The notes under the pieces are model-generated. The model searched no databases. It had not been told where the DNA came from and saw nothing but the letters and a program-made list of their open reading frames with translations. A stretch of DNA of 64,000 nt, from assembly GCF_024298845.1 (NCBI RefSeq), contig NZ_CP101156.1:3224001-3288000 (forward strand). The letters run 5' to 3'. Positions 34,292 to 42,197 of this stretch are shown piece after piece. Numbering within the stretch: the first letter of the stretch is position 1; each line of letters starts with the position of its first letter. This stretch comes from Natronosalvus amylolyticus (GTDB lineage: Archaea; Halobacteriota; Halobacteria; Halobacteriales; Natrialbaceae). Both the position numbers and the translations under genes were made by a program.

Positions 34292-35209
34292 TCAGTCGTC
34301 GGCGGCTTCGAGTCGGTCTGCGTTCTGGATACCAATCCCACCATCCAGCGTGCGGATTGGGTACGGAATGTCGATCCCTTCCTCGTCGAAGCGCTGTTTG
34401 ACGCTGGTGACGTACTCGCCGCGAATGCGGACGAAGTCGGCTCTCGAGGGGTCGTCGATCCAGATACGCGACTGGAGACCGACGTCCGAGTCGTTGAGTT
34501 CGGTCAGGCGAACGGACGGGGCCGGGTCGTCCATGATCTCCGGGTGATTTTCGGCTTCCTCGACGATGATCTCGGAGGCCTGTTCGATGTCGTCGTCGTA
34601 GCCGATACCGAAGACGAACTTCAGTCGAAGGCGCTCTTTCGCGACGGGGTTTTTGATAACGCCACCGGTCAAGGTGGAGTTCGGCACCGTCAGCAGTTCG
34701 TTATCGAACGTTCTGACTCGCGTGACACGGAGACTGATGTCTTCGACGACGCCGGAGTGATCGTCCCACTCGATCCAGTCGCCGATGCGGAACGGTTTGT
34801 CGGTGTAGATGAACACGCCAGCGACGAAGTTCGCGATGACGTTTTGCATCGCAAAACCGATTGCCAGTGCCCCGGCCGCGGCGATACCGGCCATCGATAC
34901 GAGGAAGTTACCGTAATCGGCCGCTCCGAACGCGACGGCGATCCCGACGAACAGGACGCCAAACTTTGTGAGTTTGAGTAGCGGTATCTGTGCGTGTTCG
35001 TCCAGGTCTCGCCGTCGCATTCCGCGTCGAACGAGCGGGACGACGATCACGCGGCCGAGCAGCCAGACGACGACCAGTGTGAGGACGAAGATGATCGCAC
35101 CTTCGAGGGTCCCTGCGAGTGCGTTATCGATGCCGCCGATGGCCTCGAGTTGCTCACCGATCGGACCCAGGTCTTCCTGGAGCGGTGCCGGAAGCACCGT
35201 GCCCATCAT
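34292..35209 (-). CDS. MscS-family mechanosensitive ion channel
   Basis: 305 aa. Three membrane helices in residues 30-130, the pore-lining one being GIAAAGALAIGFAMQNVIAN, followed by the MscS beta domain (KPFRIGDWIEWDDHSGVVEDI, NELLTVPNSTL) and a C-terminal alpha/beta domain. It would release solutes on hypo-osmotic shock. It overlaps the YhbY-like gene by 4 bp, forming an operon rnp4-yhbY-mscS. Confidence 0.93.
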   Translation of the reverse strand: MMGTVLPAPLQEDLGPIGEQLEAIGGIDNALAGTLEGAIIFVLTLVVVWLLGRVIVVPLVRRGMRRRDLDEHAQIPLLKLTKFGVLFVGIAVAFGAADYGNFLVSMAGIAAAGALAIGFAMQNVIANFVAGVFIYTDKPFRIGDWIEWDDHSGVVEDISLRVTRVRTFDNELLTVPNSTLTGGVIKNPVAKERLRLKFVFGIGYDDDIEQASEIIVEEAENHPEIMDDPAPSVRLTELNDSDVGLQSRIWIDDPSRADFVRIRGEYVTSVKQRFDEEGIDIPYPIRTLDGGIGIQNADRLEAADD

Positions 35210-35454
35210 CGATGGATCACGGCGGTGTGCCCGCGCGTCTCAACGAGCGTGCCGTTCACTTCCTCGGCGAGTGACTGTGCTTTGCTCTCGGTGGAGTCCC
35301 CGGCTCGAGCAGCCCGAAGAAACTTCACTTTTACCAGATTCTCGTTTGCGAGCTGGTCGTTCAACTCGTCGACGACGGCGTCGACGCCGCTTTTACCGAC
35401 CCAGACGGTTACGTCGAGGTCGTGGGCTCGCTTTTTCAGTTCCTGTGTATCCAT
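35206..35454 (-). CDS. YhbY/CRM-domain RNA-binding protein
   Basis: 82 aa. One CRM domain: the N-terminal helix ELKKRAHDLDVTVWVGKSG with the conserved loop GKSG, then VKVKFLRAARAG and a C-terminal strand VETRGHTAVIHR. CRM proteins bind structured RNA; bacterial YhbY is linked to the large ribosomal subunit. I start at ATG 35454; the upstream frame is not protein-like. It lies between rnp4 and mscS in one operon. Confidence 0.9.
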   Translation of the reverse strand: MDTQELKKRAHDLDVTVWVGKSGVDAVVDELNDQLANENLVKVKFLRAARAGDSTESKAQSLAEEVNGTLVETRGHTAVIHR

Positions 35455-35530
35455 AGGGCGTCGTAAGGAGGCCGATGGTTTCAATCTTCGCGAATCGATA
35501 TTCGAATTCGACCGCTTGTGGCATGCACGG

Positions 35531-35806
35531 TCACTCGTAGGGGTACCGAGCGTGGTGTCCACAGTCACAGGTGATCACCACGTGGCCATCCTGGAGGCGA
35601 ACGCGAGCGTTCACGCCCGGGCGGAGATACGCATCACACGCGTCGCAGGTGAACCGTTTGAACGTTCGAGGGAGCGACAGTCGGTTCCGTTCGGCCACGC
35701 GACGGGCCAGCCTGACGTAGTGTTTGGCCCGCTCGTCCTCACCGTCGGCAGCCGCCGCTCGAGCGAGGTCGTGGAGCCGATCGATTCGCTCTGCGGCGAT
35801 ATTCAT
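35531..35806 (-). CDS. rnp4: RNase P protein component 4 (Rpp21)
   Basis: 91 aa. Archaeal/eukaryal Rpp21/Rpr2 subunit that binds RNase P RNA for tRNA 5'-end maturation. Helical N-terminus (ERIDRLHDLARAAAADGEDE, then AKHYVRLARRVAERNR) and a C-terminal zinc ribbon with FTCDACDAYLRPG and ITCDCGHHARYPY. Start ATG 35806; the longer upstream frame reads into a region without coding features. First gene of the rnp4-yhbY-mscS operon; the divergent glycosyltransferase starts about 105 bp away. Confidence 0.92.
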   Translation of the reverse strand: MNIAAERIDRLHDLARAAAADGEDERAKHYVRLARRVAERNRLSLPRTFKRFTCDACDAYLRPGVNARVRLQDGHVVITCDCGHHARYPYE

Positions 35807-35911
35807 TACTCCCGTTTGTCGTGGCCGACGTATTGGTGTTTTGTTTACTGGGCACTCGAACACCGCTATCGAAACCGCTATCTGGCTCTTGGCTGACCGT
35901 TCGACACGAGC

Positions 35912-36976
35912 GTGCGCGTACTCAACTACCTCGAGCTGGAGGGGCCGCTCGAGCGAAGCGGTATCGGGACGGCGGCGGAGCATCAGCGACGGGCGCTGCT
36001 AGGCGAGCCCGCTCACTCTGCGGATCACGACATCGAACTCCGCACCGACCCCTGGGGTGGCTCGCCGCGTTCGGTGTTGAGACGCCTTCGCCGGGAGCGC
36101 TCACCGACCGTCGAGTACGACATCGCCCACTGCAACGCGATTGGGCCGGGTTCGCTGATCGTCGCTCGTGATGCCCTGCGGACGGACACGCCGCTCGTGT
36201 TGCACGCACACGTCACCCGCGAGGACTTCCGCGACAGTTTTCGCTGGTCGAACGCGCTGTCCGGCCCCCTCGGAGGCTATCTCAAACGGTTTTACTCGCA
36301 GGCCGACCTCGTGTTGTGTCCGAGCGAACAGACCAGACGCCATCTCGAGGCGTATCCGGTGTCGGCCCCGATCGAACCGATCACCAACGGCGTGGACCAT
36401 CGCTCGCTCGAGGGGGTCGATGCTCGACGAGAGCGCGCTCGAGAGCGATTCGACCTCGATGGATTGGTTGCCTTCGCCGTCGGCAACGTGTTCGAACGCA
36501 AAGGGCTGACGACTTTCTGCCGACTCGCCGGCCGAACGCCGTACTCGTTCGTCTGGTTCGGCCCCTACGACCGAGGTCTACAGGCGAGCTCGACCGTGCG
36601 ACGGCTGACGGGGAACCCACCGCCTGACGTCCGATTTACGGGCTGGATCGAGGACAAACGCGACGCCTTCGCCGCCGGCGACGTGTTCGTTTTCCCCACC
36701 CACGCCGAAAATCAGGGCATCGCCGTCCTCGAGGCGATGGCCTGCGGGAAGCCGGTCGTCCTCCGGGATCTCCCCGTATTCAGGGAGTTTTACACTGACC
36801 GCGTCGACTGCCTGTTGTGCTCGACCGAGGACGAGTTCTGTGCAGCACTCGAGATGCTCGCAACGAATCCGGGCCGGCGTCGAGAACTGGGTGAGAACGC
36901 ACGGGAAACGGCGGCCGAACACTCCCTCGAGCGGGTTCGAGCGCGACTGCTCGAGGTGTACGATCGGGTCTCGTGA
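35912..36976 (+). CDS. GT4-family glycosyltransferase
   Basis: 354 aa. GT-B fold. N-terminal acceptor domain with HAHVTREDFRD; the C-terminal donor-nucleotide domain starts near FAVGNVFERKGLTTF and carries the retaining-GT4 motif ENQGIAVLEAMACGKPVV. It probably transfers a sugar from a nucleotide donor to a lipid or glycan at the cytoplasmic membrane face. GTG start. It opens a same-strand cluster with a solute-binding lipoprotein, a PAP2-like enzyme and another GT4, though a 229-bp gap and a promoter separate it from them. Confidence 0.88.
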   Translation: MRVLNYLELEGPLERSGIGTAAEHQRRALLGEPAHSADHDIELRTDPWGGSPRSVLRRLRRERSPTVEYDIAHCNAIGPGSLIVARDALRTDTPLVLHAHVTREDFRDSFRWSNALSGPLGGYLKRFYSQADLVLCPSEQTRRHLEAYPVSAPIEPITNGVDHRSLEGVDARRERARERFDLDGLVAFAVGNVFERKGLTTFCRLAGRTPYSFVWFGPYDRGLQASSTVRRLTGNPPPDVRFTGWIEDKRDAFAAGDVFVFPTHAENQGIAVLEAMACGKPVVLRDLPVFREFYTDRVDCLLCSTEDEFCAALEMLATNPGRRRELGENARETAAEHSLERVRARLLEVYDRVS

Positions 36977-37075
36977 TTCGGTCAATTATCGAGTGGCTCG
37001 AGTGGAGCCAGTACCGCTCGAGCGTCTCGGGACCTCCACGAATCGCTATCACTCCAGTGACGTGGCTCACAAAAT

Positions 37076-37095
37076 CTCGGGGGCAAACCCCCGAG
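37076..37095. other. Strong GC hairpin in the gap before the solute-binding protein gene
   Basis: CTCGGGGG / CCCCCGAG with loop CAAA, in the 229-bp gap 36977-37205. No T-run follows on either side, so it is not a classic intrinsic terminator. It may be a transcription pause or the relic of a mobile-element end. Confidence 0.45.
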
Positions 37096-37172
37096 CAGCC
37101 GTGGGCAACTCTCCGGCCCGACAGGACGGCGGTTCTGACTGTACGTTTTGCCTGGTCGATGACGCAATACTG

Positions 37173-37180
37173 TTATATTT
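37173..37180 (+). promoter_or_regulatory. TATA box of the solute-binding lipoprotein gene
   Basis: TTATATTT centred about 30 bp before GTG 37206; supports a leaderless GTG start. Confidence 0.55.
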
Positions 37181-37205
37181 CCCACAGCGAAGTACCCACG
37201 AGAAC

Positions 37206-39110
37206 GTGCACGACGATTCATCGGCCACCTCGAGCGACGTACGGCCCGGGTCACGCCAATCGGCCGCAAACTCGAGCGATTCTAGCGCAGATACTCGTCT
37301 CCCGATACCAAACGGTACTGTATTTGAACCGAAAGCTTCGGAACCAATAGTAAGTGAACCTACCGCGGATGAGGACACTGGCGCCTCGAGTTCGGGCCGA
37401 CGAGCATTTCTGGCCAGTGCTGGCGTTGGCCTCTCTGTGGCGACCGCGGGCTGTCTCCGGGAGTTCCGGAGCGCAGTCAACCGCACTCGACTCGAGCAAC
37501 TGTCGGTGTCGATTACGACGCAACCGGCCGACGGCGACCGGCAGGCGATTCAAATCGCCCGGCGGTTGGCGGACAACCTCGAGGCCGTCGGCATCGACGT
37601 TTCTGTCCCACTGCGCTCACGCGAGGAGTTCCTCCGTGACATCCTGATCAACCACGACTTCGATATCTACGTCGGTCGTCACCCCGGCGACACTGACCCC
37701 GACTTTCTGTACGAGACGCTCCACTCACGCTACGGCGAAGAAGCCGGTTGGCAGAACCCCTTTGGCTACGCAAACACGATCGTCGACGACTTGCTCGAGA
37801 CCCAGCGAACCACCGATGGCGACCAGCGCCAGCAGGCAGTCGGCGACCTGCTCGATGCCGTCGCAGCCGAACAACCGTTCGTCCCCATCTGTCGGCCGAC
37901 TGATGTCAGGTTGGTCCGCACCGACCGGTTCGATGGCTGGCATGCCGACGCACTTTCGACACGGATTGGGTATCTCGACCTCGAGCCAGTCGATGACGCG
38001 AGCACGCTTCGGGGGACGGTGATCGACGCACGGGTGTCGAAAAACCTCAACCCGATTTCGGCCGAATACCGGGGGAAAGACCCGCTCGTCGATCTGCTAT
38101 ACGACTCGCTGGCAACCCGCGACCACGAGGGAACCCTCATTCCGTGGCTCGCGACCGACTGGGAGTGGGACGGTGACGCCCTCCTCGTCTCGCTTCGGCG
38201 CGGGCACACGTTCCACGACGGCGAACCCGTCACCGCCCACGACGTCGCCTTTACGTACCGATTCCTCGAGGATACGTCACTGGGCTCGAGCGACGTACTC
38301 GCTCCCACGCCTCGATACCGCGGGGCGATTGCCGCGGTCGATTCGGTTGACATCGAGAGCGATCACGAACTGCGGATTGGCGTCACCACGGGCGAAGCCG
38401 TCGCCCAGCGCGTACTGGCCGTCCCAATTTTGCCCCGGCATCGCTGGGAACCACGGGCCGAACAGGCGACCGTTCGGGGGGTTCGTATCGCACAGGGGAC
38501 GACCGAGGCGCTGATCACGGACAACGTCCCGCCGGTCGGGAGCGGTCCGTTCGAGTTCCACGACAGAGCCGAGCGCGAACACCTCACACTCGAGCGATTT
38601 GGCGATCACTTCACCGCTCGAGATGACGTCTCGCTTCCCTCGGCCACGGTCGACCGACTGCGGGCCCAGATCGATCCGCGGAGTCCGTCTGCGATTTCGT
38701 TGCTCGAGACGGGCGATTCCGATATCACGATGTCGCCGCTCGAGGCGTACGTGTACGACGATCTCGAGGAGTCAGCGGAGAAACGGGTGTTGGAGACGCC
38801 CTCTGAGGGTTTCTATCACGTCGGTTTCAATACGCGATCTGCACCCTTCGCCAACCCGTACGTCAGACGGGCGGTGGCGCGTCTGATCGACGAGGCGTGG
38901 CTCGTCGAAACCGTGTTCGAGGGCTACGCCGAACCGCTTGCCACGCCAGTCGCAGACGAGTGGACACCGGACTCGCTCGTCTTCGAGGAGGCCGATCCAG
39001 TGGTACCGTTTTTCGGCGAGGACGGTGACCTTGACGTGAGCGCGGCGCGGTCGGCCTTCGAAGCGGCGGGCTATCGGTACGATGGCGACAAACTGGTGGT
39101 GAGAGAATAG
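37206..39110 (+). CDS. Orphan ABC-type solute-binding lipoprotein (SBP_bac_5)
   Basis: 634 aa. Substrate-binding protein of the peptide/nickel/oligosaccharide class (TFHDGEPVTAHDVAFTYRFL, then GVTTGEAVAQRVLA and FYHVGFNTRSAPFANPYVRR). A twin-arginine plus lipobox signal (SGRRAFLASAGV ... ATAGC) sits unusually far in, about 60-95 residues from the start, behind an acidic Ser/Asp-rich stretch. The GTG start is supported by a TATA box; no later in-frame start is obvious before the signal. No permease or ATPase genes are adjacent, so it may serve a remote transporter or act as a sensor. The stop overlaps the PAP2 gene start by one base. Confidence 0.85.
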   Translation: MHDDSSATSSDVRPGSRQSAANSSDSSADTRLPIPNGTVFEPKASEPIVSEPTADEDTGASSSGRRAFLASAGVGLSVATAGCLREFRSAVNRTRLEQLSVSITTQPADGDRQAIQIARRLADNLEAVGIDVSVPLRSREEFLRDILINHDFDIYVGRHPGDTDPDFLYETLHSRYGEEAGWQNPFGYANTIVDDLLETQRTTDGDQRQQAVGDLLDAVAAEQPFVPICRPTDVRLVRTDRFDGWHADALSTRIGYLDLEPVDDASTLRGTVIDARVSKNLNPISAEYRGKDPLVDLLYDSLATRDHEGTLIPWLATDWEWDGDALLVSLRRGHTFHDGEPVTAHDVAFTYRFLEDTSLGSSDVLAPTPRYRGAIAAVDSVDIESDHELRIGVTTGEAVAQRVLAVPILPRHRWEPRAEQATVRGVRIAQGTTEALITDNVPPVGSGPFEFHDRAEREHLTLERFGDHFTARDDVSLPSATVDRLRAQIDPRSPSAISLLETGDSDITMSPLEAYVYDDLEESAEKRVLETPSEGFYHVGFNTRSAPFANPYVRRAVARLIDEAWLVETVFEGYAEPLATPVADEWTPDSLVFEEADPVVPFFGEDGDLDVSAARSAFEAAGYRYDGDKLVVRE

Positions 39111-39988
39111 TGCTGGTCGAAGTTCTCACTCGGTTAGCGCTCATCGTCGCGCTGATGGTCGTCCTCGGCGTTGGCGTCTTCGCGGGCCGCCAGCGACTGG
39201 TTCGAACCGTTCGCGAGTGGCCCACTCGAGTGAAGGCGATCGCTCCGATTACGGTACTTCTGGCGACCGTCCTGTTGTTCAACAGTGTCGCCAGACAGGC
39301 GGTTCCCGAACTCTCCTGGCTGCGGCTGATTCGAAAGGAAATTACCTGGACGATATACGAAACCGAAGGCGACCTCATCCTCTGGTTGCAGGCACAGGCA
39401 ACCCCCGAGGTGACGGCGTACTTTTCGTTCATCTACATATACGGCTACGTGTTCTTGCTGATCTTCCCCGTCGTGGTCTACTTCCTCCTGCCGAATACGC
39501 GCCCGCTCAGGGAACTGTTCACCGCGTACACCCTCAACTACACGCTCGGGCTCGTGTGTTACATCCTCATTATCGCGTACGGCCCACGAAACCTCGAGCC
39601 GGAGCTGATTCAGGCGCTCCTGTACGACACGTATCCGCAGTACCAGCACCTGACGCGACAAGTCAACCGGAATACCAACGTGTTTCCATCCCTGCACACC
39701 TCGCTGGCCGCGACGGTAGCGTTTCAGGCCTATCGCACTCGAGAGATCTACTTCGGGTGGTATCTCCTCACTATCCCACTGGCACTGAGCGTCGCGCTTT
39801 CGACGATGTATCTCGGCATCCACTGGGCAATCGACGTCCTCGCCGGTATCGTACTCGGCTGGATTGCAGTCGTACTCGCTGCTCGACTCGTCGGTCGCTG
39901 GTCGATTTACGACGCATTCGCGGACGCCGGCGGCCTCGAGGCGATACCTGGTGGTAATCGACTTCGTTCGCTGTTCGGTCGGCGGTAG
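39110..39988 (+). CDS. PAP2-superfamily membrane phosphatase/transferase
   Basis: 292 aa. Six or so membrane helices. The active-site motifs are FPSLHTSLAA (C2, with the PSLH variant typical of Aur1/inositol-phosphorylceramide-synthase-like proteins) and STMYLGIHWAIDVLAG (C3, His and Asp). A clear C1 KxxxxxxRP motif was not seen, though an RP pair precedes the third helix. It may remove a phosphate from a polyprenyl or lipid phosphate, or transfer a headgroup, matching the glycosyltransferases around it. GTG start coupled (TAGTG) to the solute-binding protein gene. Confidence 0.82.
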   Translation: MLVEVLTRLALIVALMVVLGVGVFAGRQRLVRTVREWPTRVKAIAPITVLLATVLLFNSVARQAVPELSWLRLIRKEITWTIYETEGDLILWLQAQATPEVTAYFSFIYIYGYVFLLIFPVVVYFLLPNTRPLRELFTAYTLNYTLGLVCYILIIAYGPRNLEPELIQALLYDTYPQYQHLTRQVNRNTNVFPSLHTSLAATVAFQAYRTREIYFGWYLLTIPLALSVALSTMYLGIHWAIDVLAGIVLGWIAVVLAARLVGRWSIYDAFADAGGLEAIPGGNRLRSLFGRR

Positions 39989-39995
39989 GTACTGT

Positions 39996-40114
39996 CTCGA
40001 GTCCAGACACTCACCGACTCAGCTCGTACTCGAGTCCAGACACTCACCGACTCAGCTCGTACTCGAGTCCAGACACTCACCGACTCAGCTCGTACTCGAG
40101 TCCAGACACTCACC
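39996..40114. repeat. 33-bp tandem repeat, about 3.6 copies
   Basis: Units starting CTCGAGTCCAGACACTCACC recur at 39996, 40029, 40062 and 40095 with essentially no divergence; the last copy is truncated after about 20 bp. Period 33 is divisible by 3, so frames stay open through it, but no gene uses them. It lies right behind the PAP2 stop and ends before the next glycosyltransferase's TATA box (about 40157-40164). Confidence 0.9.
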
Positions 40115-40188
40115 TCCGTCAGACCCTGCAGCCACGCCAGCCGCCGAAATCGCCACTGCTTAACGCTGTGAGCGAAAACCGCCAGCCA

Positions 40189-41349
40189 ATGGTCGAGCAG
40201 GTCGCCGCGTTCACCGATACCTATCTTCCGACGGTCAACGGCGTGACCTACACCGTCCGGAGTTGGCGTGAACGCTTTCGGCGGCTCGGTGGCAGGATGC
40301 CCGTCGTGTTTCCGGCCAGTTCCTACGATCCCGGCCCGGCCGAACATCCCGTCGGAAGCGTTCCGTTTCCGTTCTACGACGGCTTTCGACTCGGCGGGCC
40401 ACGCGTTCCGCGAGCGCTCTCGAACGGCGACGATATCGAGGTCGTTCACGCCCACACACCGTTCGCGCTCGGCCTCGCCGCCAGCCGGTTCGCGAGGAGC
40501 CACTCACTGCCGCTGGTCGCAACTTATCACACCCCAGCGGCCGCCTACGCCGAGTATCTCGCCCCACACGAACGCGTGGCCAACGGAATCAGGCGACTCG
40601 CCACCGGATACGAACGCTGGTTTTACGAGCGAGCCGATCTGGTCGTGGCCCCCTCGAGCACGGCTCGGCGCCACCTCCGCGAACGGGTCGGCGTCTCAAC
40701 GCCGATTCGAGTCGTCTCCAACGGCGTCGATCTCGAGCGGTTTCACCCGCGAGAGGTGACCGACTTTCGAGCTCGACACGGTCTCGAGGAGGACCGTCCA
40801 CTAATCGGCTACACCGGCCGTCACGGCCAGGAGAAGCGACTCGAGGAACTGATCGACGCCGTTGCGAGGCTCACCGAAACTCGCCGATCGAACGGGCTCG
40901 CCGAGCCGTTGCTCGTTCTCGGTGGCGATGGACCGGCCCGGGAGGCGCTCGAGCAACGGGCTCGCGACCACGGGCTCGAAGCGCGCTTTCTCGGCTTTCT
41001 CGAGCGTGCCGATCTTCCGTCGCTGTACGCGGTCCTCGACGTATTCGCCCATCCGAGCCCGGTCGAAACCCAGGGGATAGTCGCCCTCGAGGCGATTGCA
41101 TCGGGGACGCCCGTCGTCGCTGCTGCTGCCGGCGCACTCAACGAAACCGTCGACGCTGGTGTCACGGGCCTTCACTACGACCCCGGAGACACCGGGTCGT
41201 TTGGCCGGGCTTTGCAGACTGCACTCGAGGGACGGTCGACGCTCGAGGCCGGTTGTCTCGACGTTCGGCCGACACTCGGTGTCGAGCGGTCGGTCGAACA
41301 GGTCCGCAGGCTGTACGCGTCGCTGGTCGAGTCGGGTACTCTCGGGTAA
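40189..41349 (+). CDS. GT4-family glycosyltransferase (second)
   Basis: 386 aa. GT-B retaining transferase: N-terminus AAFTDTYLPTVNGVTYTV with the Gly-rich acceptor loop; YTGRHGQEKRLEELIDAV opens the donor domain; ETQGIVALEAIASGTPVV is the catalytic E-x7-E segment. Resembles archaeal membrane glycolipid or polyisoprenyl-sugar enzymes. ATG 40189 is chosen over GTG 40168 because a TATA-like CTTAAC box lies 27 bp before it and homologues start at this motif. Together with the PAP2-like enzyme it suggests lipid or glycan modification at the membrane. Confidence 0.88.
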   Translation: MVEQVAAFTDTYLPTVNGVTYTVRSWRERFRRLGGRMPVVFPASSYDPGPAEHPVGSVPFPFYDGFRLGGPRVPRALSNGDDIEVVHAHTPFALGLAASRFARSHSLPLVATYHTPAAAYAEYLAPHERVANGIRRLATGYERWFYERADLVVAPSSTARRHLRERVGVSTPIRVVSNGVDLERFHPREVTDFRARHGLEEDRPLIGYTGRHGQEKRLEELIDAVARLTETRRSNGLAEPLLVLGGDGPAREALEQRARDHGLEARFLGFLERADLPSLYAVLDVFAHPSPVETQGIVALEAIASGTPVVAAAAGALNETVDAGVTGLHYDPGDTGSFGRALQTALEGRSTLEAGCLDVRPTLGVERSVEQVRRLYASLVESGTLG

Positions 41350-41367
41350 AACGGCGTCTGTGGGGTT

Positions 41368-41745
41368 TTACTCGTCTTCGAGCGCGTCAGCGATACGGTT
41401 GAGCGCTCGCGTCTGGTCGCGCAGTTCGTCTCGGACTTGACGGACCTCGCGAACGAGTTCTTCGTTGCCGACGCCGGAGTCGCCACCGGCACCCGGACCG
41501 CCGGGGCCGCCGGGTCCACCGCCCATCATGCCGCCCATCATCTGTGCCAGCGGGTTGCCGCCCATGCCGGGGCCACCGGGGCCGCCACCGCCGCCGAACG
41601 GGCTCTCCGGTGGGCCTTCGCCTTCAGCGGCTTCCTGTTCGCGTTTCTCGCGAATTTCTTCGACGCGCTCGCGGAACGATTTCTCCTCGCCGTCGTCGCC
41701 GTTTTCGGCTTCGTCTTCGGCACCGCTTTCGTGTTCGTCTGCCAT
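41368..41745 (-). CDS. Gly/Pro/Met-rich conserved haloarchaeal protein
   Basis: 125 aa. Acidic coiled region (FRERVEEIREKREQEAAE), then a striking Gly/Met/Pro-rich stretch (about 50-92: PFGGGGGPGGPGMGG, MMGGMMGGGPGG), then a short C-terminal coiled coil (RQVRDELRDQTRALNRIADA). No catalytic motif; function unknown. The C-terminal helix suggests oligomerisation. A TATA-like TTATAGC about 30 bp before ATG 41745 suggests leaderless expression. Confidence 0.8.
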   Translation of the reverse strand: MADEHESGAEDEAENGDDGEEKSFRERVEEIREKREQEAAEGEGPPESPFGGGGGPGGPGMGGNPLAQMMGGMMGGGPGGPGGPGAGGDSGVGNEELVREVRQVRDELRDQTRALNRIADALEDE

Positions 41746-41955
41746 ACCCGACCTTCTCGAGCGGGCCGGAAAAGGATTGTTATAGCTGCTGTCGAAAGGC
41801 CCCACGTGTCCCCATCGATCACGTGTGTCGCCTCTGCTGGTCGCCCTCTTGAGCCTTGAGCCGTGACGTTGCCTCGAGCCCTTCGACACTGATTTCCAGC
41901 GTTGGATCACTCTCCGTACACAAACGCTTTGGCAGATTCGGTCTTCGAGATTCGT

Positions 41956-42081
41956 ATGGGTCTGTCTGAGAGGGTGACGGACGTGTTCGCGCCGGAATTT
42001 CTCGAGGTACTCCTGATGTTCGCCATCGCTGTCGTGTTCGTCCTCAGCGTGATCGGATTACTTCTCATCGTCCTTCGGTAA
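41956..42081 (+). CDS. 41-aa single-span membrane microprotein
   Basis: Short acidic N-terminus (MGLSERVTDVFAPEF) followed by a 24-residue hydrophobic helix (MFAIAVVFVLSVIGLLLIV) and a terminal Arg. Codon use matches the window (GTC, CTC, ATC). A TATA box is not obvious. It sits alone in the 452-bp gap between the Gly-rich gene and the DUF2797 gene. Homologous microproteins would be needed to confirm it. Confidence 0.55.
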   Translation: MGLSERVTDVFAPEFLEVLLMFAIAVVFVLSVIGLLLIVLR

Positions 42082-42197
42082 GCCATCCCTGCGTTGCTCG
42101 GGTACAGGGCCAGGGGGTCCCCGGTGCAGCATCCGTTTTCGGACGATGAAGTGTGCGCCCCCCTCGAGAGGTGGGGCGTCACGCCCACCGTACCCAC

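Noticed and set aside
39996-40114. CRISPR array
   Set aside because: The 33-bp units abut without unique spacers and there are no cas genes.
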